Of a stretch of DNA of 64,000 nt, positions 44,570 to 54,655 are shown one piece after another. The stretch lies in NCBI GenBank assembly GCA_036346205.1, contig JARFJB010000762.1:3987001-4051000 (forward strand), read 5' to 3'. Each line of letters opens with the position of its first letter. Position 1 is the first letter of the stretch. The translations under genes and the position numbers were made by a program. The DNA is from Vesta saturnalis (lineage: Eukaryota > Arthropoda > Insecta > Coleoptera > Lampyridae). The notes under the pieces are model-generated. The model searched no databases and had not been told where the DNA came from. It saw nothing but the letters and a program-made list of their open reading frames with translations.

Positions 44570-46954
44570 TGTTACACGTCCAAACCGCACTAGGCGTCGT
44601 GTAGGCTTACTAATGTAAGCGGGTTGCCAAGCCAGCTAACAGGGAGATGGGCGTGGTCGAAATAATAAGTAAAATGAATGTTTACTAAGCTCAAACACCT
44701 TACATTTATACTCAAATAGCTCAATTCGGGAAAATATGTCTCTAGGCGCCACCACAATCGATACTTCGCTAAAATAATTGTCTTAAGCTGGATGTTAATT
44801 AACCCTACTTGATTGTGGAAAGTAGGATTGTGCTTACTCGGTAAACTCATATACGAAGGTTCTAAAACAAACACTCGTCCAAAACAATTCAACTCAAATA
44901 AATTTAGCACTACCCAGGTCATTAACAACTTTTTGAACACACCTCGTAAACTAAAATATCCAAAACAAAAGTTATAATACGGTAACTGAATATTTTCTGC
45001 GTATCCCTCGTATACACATATAACTTTAGGTTCCTATTTATTAATGAATAAAATATCTTGTCATTCAATATTCGATAATTAATTTTGAAAACTTCTAAAT
45101 AAAGCAGATCAAAATATTAAAGCTTACTTCTGTAATTGTCGAAAGTAGGTCACCCAATAAATGAATAACAACAAAATAACAACCAACGGTAACTATATTG
45201 TCCTATACAAAATAAAATGAAACACAAATATTTACATATATTACACTCGCTTGGTGGAAATCTTAAACCACCAAAAATACCAATTTGCCTTACTGCAAAA
45301 ATCCTTACTACAGAAAAAAAACAATATTACTCAAGAACGATTATCTTTCGGAACTAAATTAATACTTAACCAACAATACACAAATAAATCTACCAAAAGA
45401 TAAACGTGCTTAAATGAGTTTTTCATAATCTTAAATCTAACTCTTACTTAAAAATTGTCCATTAATCCTTTCTTTTCCTTTCTTCTTTATTCTCGTACAT
45501 CCAATATTTGTAATCCTTAAATTTGGGTGAAGCACATAACAAATGCTCCACAAAACTTATTCCTTTTTATCCACTCGCGATTGGTTCACTAGCGAGGTTG
45601 TTACTACCCAAACACATATAATAACGATAAGCATATGGTTGCCTCTTCAAAATTTCTTAACAACTTTTAAAACAATTTAGTCCTTTATACCAATAAACTT
45701 CTCAATGTCATATAACGTTACTTAAACTTTGGCTTAATATACAATGACCACTTCGTTCACTTAAAAGGTGATCCCACAAATAGTTTTAACTAAATCTCGT
45801 TACCAGGACACGCGCTAAACTTGATACTACTATTACGTAACAACTGTTAACTTTATTCAAATCTACTTACGCACTATTATTTTCTTGAAGATAAACAAAC
45901 TAATTTTTACCTTCAACGTCAATTTAAATTATTGTTTTGTTTATGAACGTCTTTTTCAATTTATCCCCGATTCGGGTAACGCAGTTAATTAAACAATTAC
46001 TGCCGCATTAAAATTTCACAAACATACTTCAACATCGTCACAGTCTATCCCACACTACCTCGCACGCGCCTTCCGCCAACCTTCACCACAAGCAACAGCC
46101 AAAACCGAAAGCTTAACTGCCTACCTCTAACTTCAACTAACTCACTCTCGTCAATCTCTGACTTCCTATTTATCACTTCAGTCATCCATCTTTAAACATG
46201 TCTTCCTTCCGCGTTATATTCTCCAATAATATTCACTCAAAATGTTATCGTTCTGATAACTGCTTCCTCTATACAAGCACGCGTGTAATTACAATACATC
46301 GCCATATTTGTTTTCACTTACAAATTTTTCAATTACTTCCGACGAAATCATTTTCGTCATTACATTCATTCAGTAGCCACTCTGAATCATTACGCAACTT
46401 TTAACACTTATCTCCAACTTGCGCTCGATCTCGTTCCGCAACATTTGCAAAAATCAGTACAGTCTAATGTCTCAAATTCCATATACACATTTATTCTCAA
46501 CACAATTGCACAACATTACAAAACTTTCTGAAATTATCACTTAAACATACCCAATCTTTCTCTACATATTTTCTAAAACATTCTACACTTATTCTTCACA
46601 TTTTCTAATCAAGATTACCCATTTTATCTTCCAACATTCCTTTCTTTATCAGCAGCAAAACAGAAGCAATCCAGTGGAAAGCATTATCGTCCCATGGACA
46701 AATTTCTCTTCACATTTACATTCATCAAAATCTAATTATTCCAACACTAAAGTCTTTATAGCATTCAAATACACGTATCTACATACATAATTATATTTCT
46801 CCTACATTTCCAGTGGCGTATCATACACCCACATACTTTATGCACACACAAAAATTTTTTTTTTTTCGTTCAAACTCAATACACTCGTGCTCAGAACACG
46901 TAATACACGTCATTACAACATCCTATATACAGGGTGCGTCATCGCAACCTGACA
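44570..46954 (-). repeat. 5' LTR (right copy)
   Basis: 2,385 bp, TG...CA bounded, followed by target duplication AAAT. It appears the more accurate of the two copies, since most differences are bases missing on the left. Confidence 0.93.
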
Positions 46955-47069
46955 AAATCTACAATGAAATACGATTTCCCACAACCCCGCTACTATTGCC
47001 GAAAAGGGGTGCTTAAACTGACCCTCCACCTTGGATCGCTAAACGATACTGAAGCGTCTCTGTCATCAT
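46955..47069 (-). pseudogene. ATP: Polinton packaging ATPase, N-terminal part
   Basis: Starts at ATG 47069 next to the inner edge of the terminal repeat. Readable pieces are MTETLQYRLA, FKHPFSAIVAG and, after a small deletion, GCGKSYFIV (46972-46986), which is a Walker A motif with part of its GxxG lead missing. The retrotransposon entered a few codons downstream. The other part is at 39601-40111. Confidence 0.8.
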
Positions 47070-47117
47070 CTTCGTTTAAATACCAAGTGATCTGCGACAC
47101 CGTTATATTTTACTTTG

Positions 47118-48342
47118 TAATTAAGCGTTACGTAATACCTGTTGTTTTTTTCTTTCTTTTAATCGTTTTATAAAAATTTATAATTGAAGTATGCTACTCA
47201 ATATTGGTATTTTATAATTACACCAACTGTAATTAACTCTATGTTATATTTTAATGAGGATTTTATAATGAATTCGTTTTCTATAAAACAGCATATAATA
47301 TTTTATTTACATTCCAAAAATTACTTTTACTCGATAACCAGTTTTATATCAATTAAGCATAAGTCATAACATAGAAAGTGGTATTAGTGTGCCTATACGT
47401 GCAGCAGAAAACGGTAGTTAAAACCTTAATTTATTTATTTAGTGGCACAGATTTAATTACAGCTAGTGAAAACAACATATCTTTTTTAAAAATATTAAGT
47501 GTTTGGATACCGAGGACCTGTGTATATACGACAATTTTAACGAGAGGATGGTGATCAAAGATATTTCAAAGGTAAGCAACCAGTTTTAATATTCGTTTAG
47601 AAAAACAATATTCAGATTACTGTGTCGTGTAATTAACTTTTAAATAATTTTTTGCATTGCGTGTTGAGATTAATTTAAAATGACAGTGAAATTTAATTAT
47701 TAGAATACAACCCCAATGCATAAATAAATTTTCGTATAGGTAAAAGATCACAATCTGTAGATAGGCATTAAAAGAAATACAATTATGCAATCTCATTTCC
47801 TAAAACAAAAATCTTTTTCAATCAGAACACGTGCAATTGCCTAACCTCCAGGGGTTGTACTGCTCCTAATATTACCAAAAGGACCTTAATTAGGGTTGAA
47901 AAAGGCCCCCCGAAAACAAGCCGTCACCCAGCCCCAGCTCCAAATCCAAGACCAATGCCTGGACCAACCACAGGTCCAAATGCAAGACCAACCCTAAGCC
48001 CAAGACCAACCCCAAGACCAAACCCTAAATACACCCCTCATATGAGCAAGTACAAAAAAGGCATGGCTATCAAAAAGGCTCTTAGCACAACAAAAAGTGT
48101 TGAAAATTCCATCAAGGGTTGAAAAGGCCTCCGAAAAGAAACCATAAAATAAGGCCAACAAAAAAATTGTTGTCAAAAAGACCATGATTAGGGATGAAAA
48201 TTCCATCAAGGGGTTGAAAAACGCCTCCGAAAAGAAATCATATAGATAAGGGTAAAAATGCGGTTTCCCACGTGGGCGGCCGTGGGAAATCCCCAAGGTC
48301 AAATGACGTCACAAAAAGTGAAAGTAGTGCCCGTGTACTAGT
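47118..48342 (-). repeat. Right terminal inverted repeat of the Polinton
   Basis: Inverted partner of 32335-33492, ending GTGTACTAGT. The terminal AGT triplet occurs once fewer than in the left end (ACTAGTAC versus ACTAGTAGTAC). Substitutions and indels against the left repeat are numerous, so the Polinton insertion is older than the LTR element. Confidence 0.92.
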
Positions 48343-48348
48343 GTTGAT
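48343..48348 (+). repeat. Right target-site duplication of the Polinton (GTTGAT)
   Basis: Same six bases as 32329-32334. Confidence 0.92.
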
Positions 48349-48665
48349 TTTTGCTTTTGGATATACACAAAATTATAAATTATTCTTCTAACAACTTCTT
48401 TATCAAACTTCTCGATGGTTGATCTAGGTGCTGGTTTGTTTATTGTTTTACGAGGTGAACCAAATGTACTTGCTTAAGGTTTCGATCTGCTTTCCTGTAT
48501 AATGCGTTTAATTGTTCTTCTGGATATGCCTGTTGCTTCTGCTAGCTTTTCATACACATGATCAACAGGGATAATAAAGTCTTTTGATTTTTTTTTCTCG
48601 CTTCATAAATTCATACAATTTACAAATAATTTCACGAGTTTGACTGTGGAATGAAATAATAAAAT
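48349..48665 (-). pseudogene. Tc1/IS630-type DDE transposase, N-terminal part
   Basis: The minus strand reads HSQTREIICKLYEFMKREKK, then after frame changes an EATGISRRTIKRI-like helix-turn-helix, then GSPRKTINKPAPRSTIEKFD and VVRRIIYNF, ending at the Polinton junction. Continued by 31556-32328 on the other side. The DNA-binding helices precede the catalytic DDE domain as usual. Confidence 0.75.
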
Positions 48666-50579
48666 GTGTCTTGAAAAAGACAGATTTTGTGTAAAACGGA
48701 AGGAATACACTCAACCGACAACGTACGTATACAACGTGATGTAAATAAAGCGAATGACTACATTTATAAGTTGAATAGTAGCATATTTAACGAATACTTT
48801 CGACGCGATGGAATCATATACGCATGGAGGGGCGAGTGCCACTTCATTTTGAAACTACTCTACAACTATGCACTGCAATAATCAAGAGACGTTTATTCCT
48901 AGCATAATAATGGCAGGATTGATTTTGATATACGTAGATGACTAGAAAAGAATCTTTCACTGGTTTAAAAAAAAATGTTATTAAAGGCATTATTTTTACC
49001 TACTTTAATACAGTTGATCGTGATTTTCTGTATCGTGTTCACAATTTCGATGAGGATTTGGGTAGTAAATTGATCTTTATCTTAAGGTCGGTTTAATTCA
49101 CTGTTATATATAATTATTGAGAAATGAAATTGCTTGGAGATCCTTGATTACACGAAGTAAAAGACCGTGGTTGAAAGTGATTAAATGTGCATCAGATTGG
49201 TCCAGATATTGGGTAGATTTGGCAAAATCACTGATTCGATACGATTTAGATACGTTTTTATTTTAATGTGGTTATGTATAAAAAGTATTGAATTTTTTAT
49301 CTTTTGTGGTTGATTACTAAACTCTGGAAGAATGTTATTATGTTCCCAGTTTCGGGAGCATGAAGTGAGAATCTTACCGATTTAATCGTTTGTTTGCTGC
49401 ATTCAATTCTGGATATCTCAGGGACTGCGAAAATTAAATTATTAGTTAAAATTTATTTATTATGTAATTATCTCTTTATTCTAATTAGCAAAGTATATGG
49501 TGTTTGTTATGAAGATATGATGCATTACGAGTATATTCAGCATGCTAACACTGATAATATTGTGAGACAATTCCTACCATGTATGTTTATCTCAAACCAT
49601 GCTGCTCAATAAAACATATTTGTAGGACATCTCTTATTCAGAAATACCCCGGTTTATGTCACACAATAACTAATCTATAGTAGAAGCTTACATAACGTCG
49701 TTTTTCATAAATGTGTAACTATCCCCTTAATATAGGTATCACGAACATACTATACTGTTCGAAAATAGAGGTACGTCTTAATGAAAAAAATATTAACTTT
49801 AAATTCTCACATTTAATGCTAAAAGGAAAATAAATTTGTACAATATTAGTTATGGTGAATGTTGCTTTGTGGTTTCAGTTTCAAGATCAATCATCACGTA
49901 AATTCTGTAGTCGGTGTACCATTACAACCTTCAACATCATATTATATAAACCATCAGTGCATAACACCGTAACATTGCACCTGTTGTTATTTTATTTCCA
50001 AATGTGTGTTAGGAAAGTGAATCAAATAAGAGGAGGTGCTTGTTGTAAATTAATTTTAAATAAACCGTTTTTACTAACGTTAACAGAGAAAAGTGTCATC
50101 GGTATTAATATGCAAATTTGTTAATAAATCTTGCACTACTTTGGTGGTTAGATCTTTTAATTTGTTTAATTAACTAAACATTAAAATGTTGATCGTATTA
50201 ATTGCCAGTTTTACATAAATTTCGTTAGTATACGCTTCGTCTCTCACATCCAAGGTGTGGGTGTTTATTACATCTTTAAAAAACTGTTATACAGGCACCA
50301 TGTACCATAAATGTTTTTTTTTTGTATTAAGATTTGTTGTATTGAATTAATAATTTCTTTTCCAATAAATACGGTTTTCTGGGTAGTTTGCATACAAAAA
50401 AGTTGTTATAAATTAATTAATACTTTGTGTTAAACATATTCATACTCCTTTACCGCTTGTAACACCTCAAGATTACAGTACTGTGACGAATATTAAGTTT
50501 TTTAGGACAATCTTAACAAGAAGGTAACGATGCACACCTAATTTTTTACATTAGTGGAGTCCACTCTTATAGGTAATAT
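48666..50579. other. AT-rich stretch, no confident gene
   Basis: The frame at 48687-48881 is unrecognised. Near 49010-49060 FNTVDRDFLYRVHNF has a faint likeness to the first palm motif of LINE reverse transcriptases, too weak to call. The frame at 49394-49612 shows nothing. Confidence 0.4.
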
Positions 50580-51890
50580 ACAAGATGACTCACGACTATT
50601 TCCTCGGACTCGTGCTAAGCGGTAAGTGATATCAACTTAATTGTTTGGTGATATATGTAAATCGATAAGGACTGTTTTTTTTTATATTTATCCACTCTTT
50701 CTTCTTGAGAATACTGTTTCATTTTTTTATAGTCTTAAAGGATGATATAGCACTACTGAAAATAAAGTAAGCATTTTGACAGTATTTGACCGAACACTAA
50801 GGTTAAGGACAACCGCCAACTAGATGAATCAAACAATATCTTACTTTAAAATCTTTACGTACTAGAATGTAGACAAAAAAAATTTCCATAGAGATTTTAG
50901 ACAAAAATCTTACTAACATTTTAATCGTTAATTTTAGACATATGCATTACTCATAGTTTTTGATAGAAAATGAAAATTATTTCACATAAATAAAAATGGG
51001 TGGTCCATTTAAGTTAAGTGGGTTTTTGATGTTTGAAAAATATAAAATAGGAACCCTTTTCCTAAACACCCTGTACTAAATATCGAAATCTTACACAGTG
51101 CAAATGGAAGCGTTAAAGGTCAGAATAAATCGATTTAAATTTGTGTTACTCAAAGTAAGAGGTTTCAGTGCTTTTAGATCTTGTTTAAATTGAATATGTT
51201 TCTTATAATCATAGGTATAGGGAGCGTTGAACAAAGGTGACTTAATTTTTAACGTATAATCTAAAAATGACATAAAATACAAGGCGTTGTATTTAAATAA
51301 ACCTAACTTTGATATATTATAATTTTCTGAACCACCCTGTATAATTGAAAATAAATTAAAAGAATAGTCCTTATCAATTTACATATGTCACCAAAAAAGT
51401 AATCAGATAGCTCATACCCGTTTAGACACAAGAGACCGAGGAAATAGTCACCCTGTATTCTTCGCCTTAATTCTTTTACATCGTTTTCGATTACAAATAT
51501 TCCCACAAGAAAAAATCAAGTGGGATCAAATCGGGTGAACGGACTGGCCACTCGATATGGTCTCTGCGACCTACCCACCTGTTTGAAAAACTTCGGACAA
51601 ATAATCCCGTACCGGTCAAAAACAGTGGGGAGGAACGCCATATTGTTGAAACCATACCCCTCAATGCTTTCGTGAAACTCCTGGATTGTCCTCCACTACT
51701 TGTTGAATTGTTGGTATAATTTAGTTTTGCAATAATTTTAAATATATAAATGTCCAAATTTTGTTCAATAAAAAATTGACCAAAATATGGACAGCAGGAA
51801 TGCCAACCAAACATTTAGCTTTTGTGGATACTGCTTGACTGTGTCGCGAATCCATAATCAGTTGGTACGAGAGGTAAATCACGGTAATAA
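50580..51890 (-). mobile_element. Mariner-type remnant
   Basis: Inverted repeats 50588-50682 and about 51355-51465 share GACTATTTCCTCGG and a TATGTAAAT-GATAAGGACT stretch. The right arm overlaps the C-terminal end of a transposase remnant, which extends to about 51890. The element is therefore rearranged or truncated; the outer limits are approximate. Confidence 0.6.
51303..51890 (-). pseudogene. Mariner (DD34D) transposase remnant, catalytic aspartate lost
   Basis: Pieces on the minus strand: KLNVWLAFLL (about 51830-51800), WFQQYGVPPH (about 51655), FSNRWVGRRDHIEWPVRSPD continuing LIPLDFFLWEYL (about 51590-51491), then NDVKELRRRIQ to about 51445. The second catalytic aspartate, normally in QQDG, is tyrosine here. 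The N-terminal DNA-binding domain is missing. Confidence 0.72.
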
Positions 51891-52250
51891 TTTGTGTACA
51901 CCTATTTCCACTATGCTTAATATTTCCACTTTATTTCCACTTATTCCGCTTTATTTCCAAATATTTCCACTTTATTTCCACATATTTCCACATTTCCTTA
52001 TGTCCGTTTTTTTCTGAAATTTGAATTTTAAAAGGTCATCATTACATGTTTGATATTAGTAATACCTATAGAATAGAAATTAGAATGAATATGAATCTCC
52101 ATGTGTTATTATTTTCAAATAGATGCACATTTCAATTATTTTTTAAAGTCGTTTATTATCATTTTAGTACAAAAAATGTTTACTTAAATGATAATGGGTC
52201 AAGTTTTTTTAAACACAAAACATGAATTCCTAACTACGACCAATAATTAA
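51891..52250. other. Noncoding, with a degenerate TTTCCACTTTAT repeat
   Basis: At about 51902-51995, irregular copies of TATTTCCACTTT and TATTTCCACATA follow each other (about eight). The remainder is AT-rich with no feature. Confidence 0.65.
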
Positions 52251-53460
52251 CTAAGAACGAGATTGAGATGTAGGTAAGTGCAATTGAAATACAGGATACA
52301 ACGGTTCCTGTGAGGGTTCCTGATATTCTTTCCGTTTCAAAGACTTATACTTAACCATTATTTGCTGTTTATCAAATTCACTTATGGTCATACGTTGAGT
52401 GCTGTACCTTGTGATGGGACCAAAGAATAGATACTTTGCGTCGATACTTTGTATACTGTCTTTTTTGGGCCAATGGTACGTATCTAACGATTCTTTAAGA
52501 AACCGTACAAGGTACATTTTTGGGAATGGTTCTTCTAGGTACACGTCCAATATACCAATGTTCATAGTAGTACACGACATAATATTTCTCTTTTACTATC
52601 ACAATATTATTACGATTTTGATTAGAACTGCAGGGTGCTGAAGAACCCTGGGAAGAACCTTGAGAGTTTTGAAATCTTAGTAAACGATCAGAACTAATTT
52701 TCTGTGACCGATTATTCAGAAGCCAACACAAGATAATTTCCTGAGAGTCAGTTCTTTTTCACCTACTTTGACATTTATAAAGGATTGTTTCCCTTTCCTT
52801 TCACGTTTAACGCAATTCTTTAATTTTAACGTATCCCCAAAACCTTTCAATACATCGTTAGGGCATCAATCATAAGGTTGTGCATTTTCCTGGCGATTCT
52901 GCTCCACAGAAATTTAATCTTGAACTACTAATTCGCCTATACCATTTTTCACTAGCTCATCGAAAGACCTGACCGCATTGTTGTACTTTAAATCTTCCCC
53001 ACAAGTAGTTCCAATATCGATGTCAAAAGTATTAGTTGTATGATTTTCCGAGTAATGGTCTTCAACTAGTTGATTACCTTCTATGTGGTAACCGTGTAAA
53101 TGTTTAATACAAGGAATATGCAATAAGTCACAATGGTTTTTCACTTCATTTAAAGATCTTTTAACGCAATGTTCACATATCGTTATCTGTTAAATCTTGC
53201 AATTTATGGTTATTGAAACTGTGTTGCATACCGCCTTCTGTGTATTTCTCGTGGAAATACAAAGTTATTACCTAAATCTGCCACTGCATTATTAATGTAT
53301 TGATTCCTTGTGAAATTTCCAGAAGACTGAAATTTACTATAGTAGAAAACGTAAAAGTCATTAATCTTGTTGCCTGAGCTGAACAACCACGGTGTGAAGG
53401 TACAGTGTTCTAAATTATGATCGTCTCTCCACTTTCGAATTAATTTTATAATAGCTTAGG
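52251..53460 (-). pseudogene. Decayed transposon-associated protein gene, unrecognised family
   Basis: Coding character runs along the minus strand in changing frames. It starts near 53460 with RDDHNLEHCTFTPWLFSSGN, FYYSKFQSSGNFTRNQYINN and PREIHRRRY. A cysteine-containing part follows, with HCDLLHIPCIKHLHGYHIEG (53140-53080). Then comes a linker with SFINVKVG, and a C-terminal segment WYIGRVPRRT, YHWPKKDSIQ and YLFFGPI. The last segment resembles a C-terminal domain I have seen in uncharacterised, often multi-copy proteins of insects and cnidarians. No catalytic motif is visible and I do not assign a function. Confidence 0.45.
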
Positions 53461-53802
53461 CATTAAGTTCCACACATATATAGGAGTTTAAGGAGATAAA
53501 CTATTTTTGTAATGAAACAGCATGATTTGTGTGTAACCAATCTCTCCAAATTCTTAGGAAAAACACGCAATACCACAAACAATAAATTCTGTCCGTAATT
53601 GTTTCATCTTTATATAAAAATTATGAATTAACGTAACACATGATTTTCAAATATATCACAGTTTGGGAGGTACCACCTCCCTTACCATGGGCTCCTTAAT
53701 ATTGGGTCTCCGATTTTCTGAGCTCGGTAAGGGCTGCCGGTTACCTTTTCCTTCATACTTAATCTATTCTCATCGTTATTCTTCCTTCCTTATCGGAAGA
53801 CT

Positions 53803-54655
53803 GTGGTTTCTAGGGTAATAAATTCCGGACGTAAAATCCTGCCCCATTCGGATGTCCGGGAGGGCAGGGCCCAAGCGACCACGCTCATCGAAAGTATCAA
53901 CTTTCTGATTCACTACTGCAACATCCGCGGTATCAGGTCTAATCTTTATGCTATTCACCAACATCTTGAACAATTACAACCTGATATTTTGTTTCTATCT
54001 GAAACACAAGTCTCTTCTGAAAGCTCCGAGTCACCCGACTTGCAATTATCTCAATACCACCTTCAGTCTAACTTTCGATGTAAAGGAGACGTATGTGATT
54101 ACATCAAGGACAGAATTGCTTGCAAGAGGGTTTTCTTCCTTAGAAAATAAAAATCTTGGCGCGATTTGGTTTAAACATTCTGGTCCTAATTTTGTGAAAT
54201 ACTACTGTTGCATCTATAGGTCTCCTAATGACAGTAACTTTCAAGCCTTCTTCGATTACCTTAGTATGAAAGTTGACTATCTCCTGTCTCAGTTTCCATC
54301 TTGCGATATCTCAATTGTAGGCGATTTCAATGTTCACAACTCTAATTCTACTACAAATCCTACTGGTCATAGTGCAGAAACATTTGCTATTTTATGTGAT
54401 CTCACACAAATGATTTCTGAACCCACAAGAATCCCTGATAACCCTAACCATACTCCACATCTTCTAGATCTCTTTCTTACATCAAACCCTCTTGTTTATA
54501 AAATTTCGGTTCCTTCGCCTTTAGGTCTTTCCGACAATTGTCTAATAGAAATCATTTTACTGTACCTAATTCCACTGTTGTTCGCAAAACCGATACAACC
54601 TTGTGGTGTTTTAAGTCAGCTCGATGGAGTAATTTACGGTATTTCTTCGTAACCT
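53803..54655 (+). pseudogene. LINE endonuclease domain, frameshifted
   Basis: Reads YCNIRGIRSNLYAI, then PDILFLSETQVSS with the catalytic glutamate, a frameshift near 54120, then WFKHSGPNFVKYYCCIYRSP, SIVGDFNVHN and LFLTSNP, ending in LSDN where SDH is usual. The His to Asn change would remove a catalytic residue of the EEP fold. Confidence 0.8.

Larger units (their letters stand above)
40112..46954 (-). mobile_element. LTR retrotransposon with 2.4-kb LTRs, non-autonomous
   Basis: Direct repeats 40112-42484 and 44570-46954 start TGTT and end GACA, and are flanked by the 4-bp duplication AAAT (40108-40111 and 46955-46958). On the minus strand a primer-binding site lies 8 nt inside the right LTR and a purine tract abuts the left LTR, which fixes the orientation. 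The 2,085-bp interior contains only a gag N-terminal remnant, with no protease, reverse transcriptase, RNase H or integrase, so mobility would depend on a partner. Four-base duplications are more usual for Gypsy than for BEL/Pao elements, but the superfamily is not settled. Confidence 0.92.
32335..48342 (-). mobile_element. Polinton/Maverick, internally deleted, carrying an LTR insertion
   Basis: Bounded by 6-bp target duplications GTTGAT and by terminal inverted repeats of about 1.16 and 1.23 kb ending in ACTAGT. Total 16,008 bp, or about 9.2 kb without the LTR element at 40112-46954. All recognisable genes lie on the minus strand. From the right they are ATPase, small basic protein, conserved unknown, integrase, penton-type minor capsid, pVI-like, major capsid, conserved unknown and protease. 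Typical Polintons are 15-20 kb and also encode a protein-primed family-B polymerase, for which no trace was found. So this copy kept the virion morphogenesis and integration modules and lost the replication gene. Confidence 0.93.

Noticed and set aside
40132..44940. Identical 116-codon minus-strand ORF at 40132-40482 and 44590-44940
   Set aside because: Both lie in the LTRs; identity follows from LTR duplication, and no domain is visible.
41724..47016. Short plus-strand ORFs in the LTRs (41724-41933, 46198-46404, 46813-47016)
   Set aside because: Low-information frames on the non-coding strand of the retrotransposon; reading differs between LTR copies because of indels.
48687..48881. 64-codon ORF next to the Tc1-type transposase
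   Set aside because: No recognised similarity; a faint likeness to a LINE ORF1 tail was too weak to report.
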